A DNA stretch of 36,616 bases from Bryobacteraceae bacterium (GTDB taxonomy: Bacteria; Acidobacteriota; Terriglobia; Bryobacterales; Bryobacteraceae). A program made the translations under genes and the position numbers. Below the pieces are notes generated by a model. It searched no databases. It was not told where the DNA came from and saw only the letters and a program-made list of their open reading frames with translations. Where the stretch lies: contig JANWXD010000021.1 in the NCBI GenBank assembly GCA_025055455.1, forward strand, positions 1 through 36,616, read 5' to 3'. Below, one piece after another: positions 25,126 to 34,505 of this stretch. How positions within the stretch are numbered: position 1 is the first letter of the stretch; each line of letters begins with the position of its first letter.

Positions 25126-25905
25126 ATGCTGCTCGCTCTGGACGTCGGCAACACGAACATAACCATCGGCGCCTTCCGGTCGGGCGGGCTCGTAGGACGC
25201 TGGCGGCTGCGCACCGTCCTCAACCAGACGCCGGATGAGCTGGGCGTGCTCATCCGCAACCTGTTTTCGCTCGCCGCACTCGACCTGGCGGCCGTGGACG
25301 GGATCATCGTCTCCAGCGTTGTGCCTCCGCTCGACGGTGCCGTGGAGGCTATGGCGGAGCGCTACTTCCACACTCGCGCCCTGTTCGTCGACCACACCAC
25401 CGACACCGGGCTCGAGATCGGCTACGACAACCCCCGCGAAGTCGGAGCGGACCGCGTCGTCAACAGCGTGGCCGCGTTTCACAAGTACGGCGGACCGTGC
25501 GTGGTCGTGGATCTGGGCACCGCCATCACCTTCGACGCCATCTCCCGGGAAGGCCGCTACCTGGGGGGCGTGATCTGTCCCGGAATCGGCATCTCGGTCG
25601 AAGCGCTTTTTGCGAAAACCGCACGGCTGCCCCTGGTGGAGTTTCGCGCCCCGGACAAGCTCATCGGTACCAATACGGTGGGCAGCATGCAATCGGGGCT
25701 CTACTACGGCGCCATCGGCATGATTGACGGCATCCTGGAACGGCTCTTCGAAGTGCTGGGACCGGCGACGCGGTCCGTCGCCACCGGGGGCGAGGCGCGC
25801 CTGATCGTGCGCGGCTCGAAATACCTCAAAGAAGTGGACGAGGACCTGACGCTGGAGGGCTTGCGCCTGATCTGGGAACGGAACCGCGTGAGCCGGAGCG
25901 TATGA
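25126..25905 (+). CDS. coaX: Type III pantothenate kinase
   Basis: This 259-residue kinase makes 4'-phosphopantothenate, the first step of CoA synthesis. It shows LLALDVGNTNITIGAF (residues 2-17, the phosphate-binding ASKHA motif), NPREVGADRVVNSVAA (about 100-115) and VVVDLGTAITFDAI (about 125-138), followed by GGVICPGIGIS. All are hallmarks of CoaX. It begins nine bases after the birA stop. BirA and CoaX often lie together in bacteria. Its stop overlaps the ATG of the next, unknown gene by four bases. Confidence 0.97.
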   Translation: MLLALDVGNTNITIGAFRSGGLVGRWRLRTVLNQTPDELGVLIRNLFSLAALDLAAVDGIIVSSVVPPLDGAVEAMAERYFHTRALFVDHTTDTGLEIGYDNPREVGADRVVNSVAAFHKYGGPCVVVDLGTAITFDAISREGRYLGGVICPGIGISVEALFAKTARLPLVEFRAPDKLIGTNTVGSMQSGLYYGAIGMIDGILERLFEVLGPATRSVATGGEARLIVRGSKYLKEVDEDLTLEGLRLIWERNRVSRSV

Positions 25906-26591
25906 GCCAGGAGCAGGAAGACTGGCGCTTCAACTACTTTAACTACTTCACCGAGATCGAGGAACACTTCCAGCGGGCGCGCGGCACTGGCTTGTTCCTG
26001 CTCTCCCCGCTCGACTGGGCGCTCATCGAAAGCTGGAAGAACGCCGGCATTCCGCTCGAGGCGGTGCTACGAGGCATTGACGCGGCCTTCACCAAGTGGC
26101 GCGCCCGCCGGCCGCGCATCGAGAAAGTGAACTCGCTCGCCTACTGCGCGCAAGCCGTGCTGAAAGAAGCCGAAGCCATGGCGGGCCATGCGCCGCGGCG
26201 TGCGCCGCCGGCGGCCCCGTTCGAGCTCGACGAACTGCGCCAGTTCCTGAGGCGCAATGCCGCGAGCCTTCGGGAGCAACGCAACCCGGCCTATCAGGAC
26301 GTCGCCGCCGCCTTGGAGCGCCTCGCCGCCGAAGCCGAACGCTGGTACGAAGACCTGGAGGAGCTCGAGCGGCGGCTGACGGCCCTCGAGGAGAAAATGA
26401 TTGCCGCCGCGCGCGCCGAACAAAGCGAGGAGAGCCTGGTCGAGGCGCGGCGCGCCCTCGATCAGGAGCTTCGTCCGTACCGTAGTAAGATGACCGCGGC
26501 CCAACTGGCCCTGCTCGAAAAACAATACTTGGAGCGCCGGCTGCTCGAGGACGCAGGCCTACCGCGCCTGAGCCTCTTTTACTTGAAGTGA
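25902..26591 (+). CDS. Unknown helical protein coupled to coaX
   Basis: This 229-residue protein was not recognised. It has no signal peptide or membrane segment. The N-terminal half (about 1-85) has aromatic helices: DWRFNYFNYFTEIEEHFQRA, then LLSPLDWALIESWKNAGIPL and VLRGIDAAFTKWRARR, a layout resembling small helix-turn-helix or replication-linked domains but without a match I trust. A proline/alanine-rich hinge (about 90-104) follows. The C-terminal half (about 105-229) is predicted coiled coil, rich in Glu, Leu and Arg (for example WYEDLEELERRLTALEEKM). It starts in ATGA overlap with coaX, so it is translated with the cofactor genes. The coding signal is strong and the frame intact. I suspect a lineage-conserved protein. 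Confidence 0.75.
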   Translation: MSQEQEDWRFNYFNYFTEIEEHFQRARGTGLFLLSPLDWALIESWKNAGIPLEAVLRGIDAAFTKWRARRPRIEKVNSLAYCAQAVLKEAEAMAGHAPRRAPPAAPFELDELRQFLRRNAASLREQRNPAYQDVAAALERLAAEAERWYEDLEELERRLTALEEKMIAAARAEQSEESLVEARRALDQELRPYRSKMTAAQLALLEKQYLERRLLEDAGLPRLSLFYLK

Positions 26592-26612
26592 AGGGCGCGG
26601 GCCGGCGTGCCG

Positions 26613-26618
26613 TATACT
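26613..26618 (+). promoter_or_regulatory. Candidate -10 box giving a leaderless nitrilase transcript
   Basis: TATACT ends six bases before the ATG at 26625, so the transcript would start at or next to the start codon. There is no ribosome-binding site between. A -35 with proper spacing is not evident. Confidence 0.35.
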
Positions 26619-26624
26619 GCGGGC

Positions 26625-27735
26625 ATGCGGATGCTCATCGGGTGGCTGATTGCTGCGGCTGCGTTCGGGACGCCGGTCCGCGTCAGTTTCTCGCGGTTTG
26701 CGCAAGATTCCGGCGGCGTTCCCGCGGGCTGGAGCGTGTGGGCGCCGTGGCCGGAGCTCGCTCCGCGCGCCCGTGTGGACCGGGTGCACTCCCGCGGCGC
26801 TCCGGGTTCGCTCGTGCTTTCCGGCAACGGCAACCCCGGCGTCTTCGGCGGGTGGCAAGAAGATTCCCGGCGTCGAGGCAGGGAAGTGGTACCGGCTCGT
26901 GGCGCACTACCGCGCCGAGGGGTTGCGCGAGTTCACAGAGATCCCGGCGCCCGGGCCGCGCCGTGTGGTAGTGGCTGCGGTCCACTCCCAGCCTTCGAAA
27001 TCACGCTCGGCCGAAGAAAATGTCCGCCGCTTCCTCGAGGTGGTGGACAAAGCCGTGCCGGAAAAGACGGATGTCATTCTGTTGCCGGAAGGCATCACGG
27101 TGGTCGGCACCGGGAAGAAATACGCCGACGTCGCCGAACCGGCGCCGGGCCCGACCACGGCTTTGCTGGCCGAGGCGGCGCGCAAGAAGCGCGCCTACAT
27201 CGTGGCGGGCATCTACGAGCGGGAAGGCCAACTGCTCTACAACACCGCCGTGCTCGTGGATCGCGACGGCAATCTCGCAGACAAATACCGCAAGGTCTAT
27301 TTGCCGCGCGAGGAGATGGAAGGAGGACTGACTCCCGGCGATGATTATCCGGTTTTCGCCACGGATTTTGGCCGCGTGCAGTTGATGATCTGCTGGGACG
27401 TGCAGTACGCCGACCCGGCCCGGGCGCTGGCCCTCGAGGGCGCCGAGCTGGTGCTGGTTCCCATCTGGGGCGGCAACGAAACGCTCGGCACGGCTCGCGC
27501 CATCGAGAACCACGTCTTCATCGCCACCTGCGGGTACGACTATCCGACCTACGTGATGGATTCCGCCGGCAAAGTGCTGGCGCAGGCCGCCGGCCAAGGC
27601 ACGGCCGCCGTAGCGACCATTGACTTGAACCGGCGCTACGTGGATCCGTGGCTGGGCCACATGCGCGGCCGCTTCTTCGAGGAACTCCGCCTGGACGTGC
27701 CCGTCGGGCCACCGCGGTCTTATTGGGTGGAATGA
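26625..27735 (+). CDS. Secreted nitrilase-family (carbon-nitrogen hydrolase) protein, frameshifted
   Basis: The catalytic domain (27 kb region) is a complete nitrilase fold with the Glu-Lys-Cys triad: DVILLPEGITVVG (Glu), KYRKVYLPREE (Lys) and QLMICWDVQYADPARAL (Cys). The N-terminus is in another frame: MRMLIGWLIAAAAFGTPVRV is a signal peptide followed by a beta-sandwich-like stretch ending NGNPGVFGGW near 26858. The frame then changes to KKIPGVEAGKWYRLVAHYRA. A one-base change near 26858-26862 would join them. From memory, related Acidobacteriota proteins have a longer beta-sandwich between AEGL and the hydrolase domain; here the text jumps to REFTEIPAPGP, suggesting an in-frame internal deletion. 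Amide or nitrile hydrolysis outside the cytoplasm is likely if functional; the substrate is unknown. Confidence 0.7.
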
Positions 27736-27757
27736 GCGGGCCGGCCCCGGGCGCAAC

Positions 27758-28142
27758 TCACCAAATCACCGGCGCGGGGTAACGGGAGATCTGCGGGCCC
27801 GGGCTCAGGAGCACCATGGCGTGCACGATCGACTGCGACACGAGCATACGGTCGAACGGGTCGGGGTGCAACCGCGGCAGCCGCGCGACGTGCAAAGCGC
27901 CGCTCCTCGAGCGGCAACTCCTCGATGCCCATCCTGCGCCGGCGGTCGGGGACATAGACCCCGCGAGGGTCGGGAAGCAATAAGCGTCCCAGCGCGTGCT
28001 TGACAGCGATCTCCCAAGCCGAGACAGCGCTCAGGTAGACCTCGTTGGCTGGATCGGCGAACAAGTCGCAGGCTCTCCGGGACAGTTGAGGCGCGTTGGT
28101 CGCTAGCCAGAGAAACGTGCACGTATCGAGCAGAAGTCTCAT
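27758..28142 (-). pseudogene. VapC-type PIN-domain toxin, frameshifted
   Basis: The gene starts MRLLLDTCTFLWLATNAPQL with the first catalytic aspartate and continues SAVSAWEIAVKHALGRLLLP with the middle acidic residue. Around 27900 the frame breaks after GIEELPLEER: the expected continuation ALHVARLPRLHPDPFDRMLV, with the essential C-terminal aspartates, is in the next frame and runs to a stop at 27758. One base too many in a GCGCCGC context explains it. Without the shift the toxin would be about 128 residues. It overlaps the antitoxin gene by four bases. In the cell the product would lose part of the active site, unless frameshifting or sequence error is involved. Confidence 0.75.
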
Positions 28143-28393
28143 GCGGGGGGAACCTCTTCCTCGCCGAAGGCGTCGAGCAAGTCCCGCGGCAGCGGTTCAT
28201 AAAATTCCGGCGGAATGATCACTTTGCCCTCGTCTACCCCGATGGGCCGGCGAACGGTCCGCCGGGGATGGATCGGTCGCAACTCCGCCAGCGGCACGTT
28301 GTGCTTGCAAATGAGAAGAGCTTCCCCTTGGGCGAGCTTCTTCATATAACGGGACAAATGCGTCTTGAACTCGTGGATGTTGACCCGTGTCAT
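28139..28393 (-). CDS. Phd/YefM-type antitoxin (vapB-like)
   Basis: This 84-residue protein begins MTRVNIHEFKTHLSRYMKKL, the DNA-binding fold of Phd/YefM antitoxins, followed by GEALLICKHNVPLAELRPI, the usual second strand-helix region. The C-terminal tail (about 45-84, rich in Pro and Glu, ending ALLDAFGEEEVPPA-like) would wrap the toxin. It overlaps the VapC start by four bases in a standard antitoxin-toxin operon. The antitoxin is intact although the toxin is broken. It probably represses its own promoter; no operator was identified in the 28394-28456 gap. Confidence 0.85.
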   Translation of the reverse strand: MTRVNIHEFKTHLSRYMKKLAQGEALLICKHNVPLAELRPIHPRRTVRRPIGVDEGKVIIPPEFYEPLPRDLLDAFGEEEVPPA

Positions 28394-28456
28394 GACTCAA
28401 CTTCTAGTCCGACTGTAGAGTCATCTCCAGGGCCGCCACATCCCTCCTATTCCAAA

Positions 28457-30961
28457 TCACTGCGGCTGGTAGCTCACTTCCAAGCGCAGAGCTTCCCCCG
28501 GCCTCAACGCGCGCTCGGCCGACCAGAGCGCCAGCGTGATCCGGTTCTCCCCGCGTACGGTCCAGCTCAAGACCGCCCGCGGCGCCTGCTCCGGAGAAAA
28601 CCGATTCGCCAGCGCTGGTCGCCCGGCGCGATGGAAAGCGCGCCAGAGGCCGTCCGGCAGCGCGTCCCCGGACAGCGATTCCGAGCCCGAGGTCTCGTTT
28701 CCCGGCTCGAACAACGTCCGGTCCACCACACGGCCGTCTCGCGCCCGCCAGGCGACCGCGATCCGCGGGTCTTCCACAAGACCGGGACTGAACTCGGCGC
28801 GACACTGTACGGCCAGCTCCACCGGCCCCTCGCCGCGGTTTTCGACGACGGTTTCGGTCTCCAGTGCCGCTCCGGCAAGCCGGAGCGTGCGCCGCAGCTT
28901 CAACCCATTGGCGGATTCCCCGTCGAGAATCATCCGTTCCGGCGTCATGGCCGCCACGCGCCACGATGCCGGCCACGGGCGGGCTTGGTAGTTGGGATGG
29001 ACCCACACGCCCAGGCCCCCGACATCTGGGTAGTCCCGCTCTCCCGGATCCGGGATGCGGAGCAGCTCGGTCCCGGCGCGAAGATCCGTGAGCCGGATGA
29101 TGCGTCCGCTGAGCTCCGGACTCACCATGGCCTGCAACGTGCCGTTGGAGAGCACGAACAGTCCGTAGGATCGCAAGCGTGCCGGAAGCTCCTGCTCATC
29201 CGTTTCCAGTCCGCGGCCCTCATGTAGCTGGGTAATTCCAAACCTCCGCACCTCAGCCAGAAAGGCTTCGAACCGGCGCCGGAGCCCTGCCGGATCCGCG
29301 GGAGCATAGAAGCCCTCCCTCGGCTCGAGGGCCATATCGCGAACCAGCTCGACGTAATCGAGCGACAGCCGCACCTTTCGAACCCGGTCGCGTGCCGCCT
29401 CCGAATCGGCGGCGGCCAAGGCTCGGTCCAGAATGCGCCGCGCCTGGGGCAGGAAGTCGCCGCGCAAATACGGGGCGCCGGGATTCAGAAAAATCCAAAG
29501 GTGCTGGCCGCGGCCTTCGGGCGGGAAGCGCACTTGCCGGTGCATCAGTTCCAGGTACTCGCGCAAGGCGCCGGCAGCCCGGCCGTAGACGCCCTCCAGG
29601 AACTCGTCCACCGCTTTCCAGGCGTCGGCTTTGACATCCCACAGCAGACGGGCCATCACGTAAGAGCGCAGCTCGGCAAATTCCCCTCCGCCGCCGGGCG
29701 GGTAGGCGCCTTGGAGAAACAGTCCCACCACCCCGTAACGGCGGTACATGGGAATATCCGCTGCCAGCTCGTCGAAATCCGGGAACGGCAGCAGGTAGTG
29801 GGCGAAGTTGGTGTTGTAATGCCAGACGTAGAGCCGGTCGGTGATCTTCGACCATGCTTTCAGATTCCGGATGAAGTAAGCGGTCCGGTCGCAGCGTTCG
29901 TACGGATGCGCCTGGCAGGCGCCTATGGGACACAGGCGCACGCGCACATTCCGGCGCGGGCGGGTTCGGGCCGGGGGCGCTTCCGTGTACCAGTAAGCGA
30001 GCGTGTCGATCAATTTGTCCGGATGGTCTTTCTCGATTTCCGCCGCCACGGCGTTTACGAAGCGGAGCAGCGGGCCGCAGTGCGCGCCGCCTTCCTCTTG
30101 CTCCACCCGGCGGCAGTTGTCGCATTCGCACCAGCCGGTCCAGTCGTTCTGCGAAACCGAAAAGATCGTCGCCTCCGGATGTTCGCGGATCCATTCCCGC
30201 ACCTTGGCTACCGTCAGGCGGAGCACGTCAGCATTGGTCAAACAAAGCTGCCCTCGTTCCGCACGCCGCTTCCCGGCAATCAGGGAGAAGTACTCCGGGT
30301 GGTCCTTGAAATATGTTTCCGGAGGGAGGATCGCATAAAAGCTGTGCACGAACGGGTAATAGGCGATCTTGCCTCCGGTGGATGCCTCCAGGCGCGCGTG
30401 ATGGCCGTTGGTGCGGTTCCGGGCCGCCCAGTCCCGGTCGAAGGCCTCGGTGAAAAACGGTTCCCGGTACTCGAACGCAGGGATTTGCATCTCGTCCAGG
30501 GGCGGGATGCGCACCGTGCGGAGCTTGGGAATGCGGCTGACTTCGGCCGTGAACCAGCGGCAGCCGAGCTTCTCCAGGAATTCGTAGACGCCGTACATCG
30601 TGCCTCGCAGGCGGCCGCCGGCGATCACGACGTCGCGTCCTGCGGTCTTGAGTACGAAGCCCTCCGGCCCGAGTCGCTCCAGCGGAAGGCGCAAACCTCG
30701 CCGCTCGAGCGCGCGGCCGGCGCCGACGAAAATGGCCGGGCCCCGGCGCCGCTCCTCTTCACCCACGATAGGCAGGCGCGCCCCGGAAATTTCCTCCAAG
30801 AACCGCTGGAGCTCCTCGGCTCCGCGGCGTTCCGAGGGAGACGCATCCAGGGAAAGGACGATGGCGTAAGGCGACCGGCCGTCCTGCACGAGCGTCAGCG
30901 GACCTTGCGGCGCAGCCGGGGCGGCAAGCATGGCGGCCAACAACACCGAGCGAAACGGCAT
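28457..30961 (-). CDS. Secreted DUF4838-family glycoside-hydrolase-like protein
   Basis: This 834-residue exported protein (signal peptide about 1-19) belongs to the DUF4838 group. Residues about 25-135 are an alpha-glucuronidase/hexosaminidase-like N-terminal domain: SPSERRGAEELQRFLEEISG and GRLRGTMYGVYEFLEKLGCRWF are its signature. The central domain (about 150-560) looks like a TIM barrel with IFSVSQNDWTGWCECDNCRR (about 265-285) as the likely active-site segment, and a CxCxxC triple. The C-terminal 250 residues are a beta-sandwich. The family is common in soil and gut polysaccharide degraders, with no settled activity. No partner genes lie beside it; rpoD follows on the same strand upstream. 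The start at 30961 is near the signal peptide. Confidence 0.85.
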   Translation of the reverse strand: MPFRSVLLAAMLAAPAAPQGPLTLVQDGRSPYAIVLSLDASPSERRGAEELQRFLEEISGARLPIVGEEERRRGPAIFVGAGRALERRGLRLPLERLGPEGFVLKTAGRDVVIAGGRLRGTMYGVYEFLEKLGCRWFTAEVSRIPKLRTVRIPPLDEMQIPAFEYREPFFTEAFDRDWAARNRTNGHHARLEASTGGKIAYYPFVHSFYAILPPETYFKDHPEYFSLIAGKRRAERGQLCLTNADVLRLTVAKVREWIREHPEATIFSVSQNDWTGWCECDNCRRVEQEEGGAHCGPLLRFVNAVAAEIEKDHPDKLIDTLAYWYTEAPPARTRPRRNVRVRLCPIGACQAHPYERCDRTAYFIRNLKAWSKITDRLYVWHYNTNFAHYLLPFPDFDELAADIPMYRRYGVVGLFLQGAYPPGGGGEFAELRSYVMARLLWDVKADAWKAVDEFLEGVYGRAAGALREYLELMHRQVRFPPEGRGQHLWIFLNPGAPYLRGDFLPQARRILDRALAAADSEAARDRVRKVRLSLDYVELVRDMALEPREGFYAPADPAGLRRRFEAFLAEVRRFGITQLHEGRGLETDEQELPARLRSYGLFVLSNGTLQAMVSPELSGRIIRLTDLRAGTELLRIPDPGERDYPDVGGLGVWVHPNYQARPWPASWRVAAMTPERMILDGESANGLKLRRTLRLAGAALETETVVENRGEGPVELAVQCRAEFSPGLVEDPRIAVAWRARDGRVVDRTLFEPGNETSGSESLSGDALPDGLWRAFHRAGRPALANRFSPEQAPRAVLSWTVRGENRITLALWSAERALRPGEALRLEVSYQPQ

Positions 30962-31012
30962 GGGGCAACTCCCGGCTGACCAGCGTACCGCAGCCGGGGC
31001 GAAGGCCGCGGC

Positions 31013-32686
<1,674 letters not shown>

Positions 32687-32720
32687 CAGCAACCCCTTCC
32701 GCCAGTGAAGCCGGCTCCGC

Positions 32721-34490
32721 CTATTGTACAACGCCCGCGACCGTTCCCGACCGTCTCTCCGATCGCTCCAGGCGGTTCAGCTCTTCGGTGAGACGCAACG
32801 CCTCGGCCAAATCCCCTGCACGCTCGGCTTCGCGCACACGGGCGCGCAAAGCCGCTCGTTGCGCCGCCCGCTCTTCAGCGGCCAAGCGGGCAACGCAGGC
32901 GCGCGCCTGTTCCAGGGAGCAGGCCTCCTCGCCTGTCTCATCGGCGAAGATGACCGAGGCCAGCAGCTCCCGGTCCCGCTCCTCGAGCCGGCCCTCGAGC
33001 GCGGCGAACGAAAACGCCTGACCGCTTTCGGCCAGCGCGAACAGCGCTTGAAAGATCCTGCCCGTAACGAAGTGCGCCACTTGCCGCATCCCTCGAAGCT
33101 GCGGAATCAGCTCCCGCCGAGCCTCCTCGCTGGCCAGCAGCGCGTTCAGCAGGATCTTTTCCACGGGGCGCACCGGCTCGACTGCTTGGCGGAGCGGCTG
33201 GTCGCTGCGCTGGACGGCGGCCTTGCGAAAGTGCTCGACGAGCAGGCCGGTCTCCACCCCCAGATGCGCCGCGATTTCCGAGGCGATGGCGGCACGCTCC
33301 AGCCGGTCCGAGACCCGGTGCACCGCCGGAAGCAAAAAGCGCAAGGCGCCGGCGCGGCCTTCCGCCGTCCGCACGTCGTACTTGGCCCGGGCCCGGTCCG
33401 CCAGCCAGTAAAAATAGCCCGGGGCTTTGGTCAATCGATCCCCGTAAGCTTCCGCCCCGGCCCGGCGAACGAACTCGTCCGGGTCCAAACCGTCTTCCAG
33501 TTCCAGCACCCGCACCCGCAGGCCTTCTTCGAGCAACACCTGAATGGAGCGCTCCGCCGCCGCTCCGCCGGCCGCGTCCGGATCGAAATTTACGACAACG
33601 TTTTCCGAGTGGCGCCGCAACAGGCGGACCTGGGAGGCCGTCAGCGCCGTGCCGCAGGACGCCACCACGCCCCGCACGCCGGCCGCCTCCAGGCCGATGA
33701 CGTCCATGTAGCCCTCCACCAGAATGCTGCGGTCCAGCCGCCGGATGGCGTCTTTGGCCCGGTGCAGGTTGTACAACACATGGCTCTTGCGGTAGATCGG
33801 TGTCTCGGGCGAGTTCATGTACTTGGGCTCGTCCTCCGCCGACAGCGCCCGGCCGGCGAAAGCGATCACTTTGCCGGATTCGCTGTGAATGGGGAACATC
33901 AGACGGCCGCGGAAACGGTCGTAGAACCCTCCGCCTTCTCGCCGGAGCACCAGGCCTGAGGCGTCCATCTGTTCGGCGCTGAACCCTTCGCGCTCGAAGC
34001 GCCGGACCAAATCGGTTCCGGAACGGTCGGCCAAACCGAGTCCGAACTCTGCGGCGATGCCGGGGTCCACGCCGCGGCTCTCCAGATACCGCCGTGCCTC
34101 TGCGCCCTCCGGCCCTTCCAGATGGCCGCGAAAGACCTGCGCCGCGATCTCGTGCATGCGGTAGACGGCCGCCCGCAGCCGGGTCTCGGCGTCGGAGTAC
34201 TCGCGCTGCGGCATCGGGATGCCGTAGCGTTCGGCCAGCAGCTTAAGCGCCTCGAAGAAGCTGAGCCGCTCGATCTCCATCACGAAGCGAATGACGTCAC
34301 CGCCTGCGCCGCAGCCGAAGCACTTGTAGAACTGATGCCCCTGATGCACGGAAAACGATGGCGTCTTCTCGGTGTGGAACGGACACAGCCCCACGTAGCG
34401 GGGCCCGCTGCCCGCTCGCTTGAGCCGCACGTACTCGCCGATCACCTTGACGATATCCAGCGACGACTTCAGGTGCTCGACGAAGTCCAT
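32721..34490 (-). CDS. dnaG: DNA primase DnaG
   Basis: This 589-residue primase makes RNA primers for replication. The N-terminal zinc ribbon has Cys36, His39, Cys57 and Cys60 (CPFH...CFGC). The RNA polymerase core starts near 110, with [21 protein letters not shown] (about 195-215). TOPRIM motifs are [15 protein letters not shown] (about 255-270) and VNFDPDAAG (about 300-310). The C-terminal helicase-binding region (about 430-589) is shorter and divergent, as usual. It starts 15 bases after the yfhO stop, ends 34 bases before rpoD and is intact. The start ATG is preceded by a poor ribosome-binding site, consistent with coupling to the upstream gene. Confidence 0.97.
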   Translation of the reverse strand: MDFVEHLKSSLDIVKVIGEYVRLKRAGSGPRYVGLCPFHTEKTPSFSVHQGHQFYKCFGCGAGGDVIRFVMEIERLSFFEALKLLAERYGIPMPQREYSDAETRLRAAVYRMHEIAAQVFRGHLEGPEGAEARRYLESRGVDPGIAAEFGLGLADRSGTDLVRRFEREGFSAEQMDASGLVLRREGGGFYDRFRGRLMFPIHSESGKVIAFAGRALSAEDEPKYMNSPETPIYRKSHVLYNLHRAKDAIRRLDRSILVEGYMDVIGLEAAGVRGVVASCGTALTASQVRLLRRHSENVVVNFDPDAAGGAAAERSIQVLLEEGLRVRVLELEDGLDPDEFVRRAGAEAYGDRLTKAPGYFYWLADRARAKYDVRTAEGRAGALRFLLPAVHRVSDRLERAAIASEIAAHLGVETGLLVEHFRKAAVQRSDQPLRQAVEPVRPVEKILLNALLASEEARRELIPQLRGMRQVAHFVTGRIFQALFALAESGQAFSFAALEGRLEERDRELLASVIFADETGEEACSLEQARACVARLAAEERAAQRAALRARVREAERAGDLAEALRLTEELNRLERSERRSGTVAGVVQ

Positions 34491-34505
34491 ATCCCGCTGG
34501 GCCTA

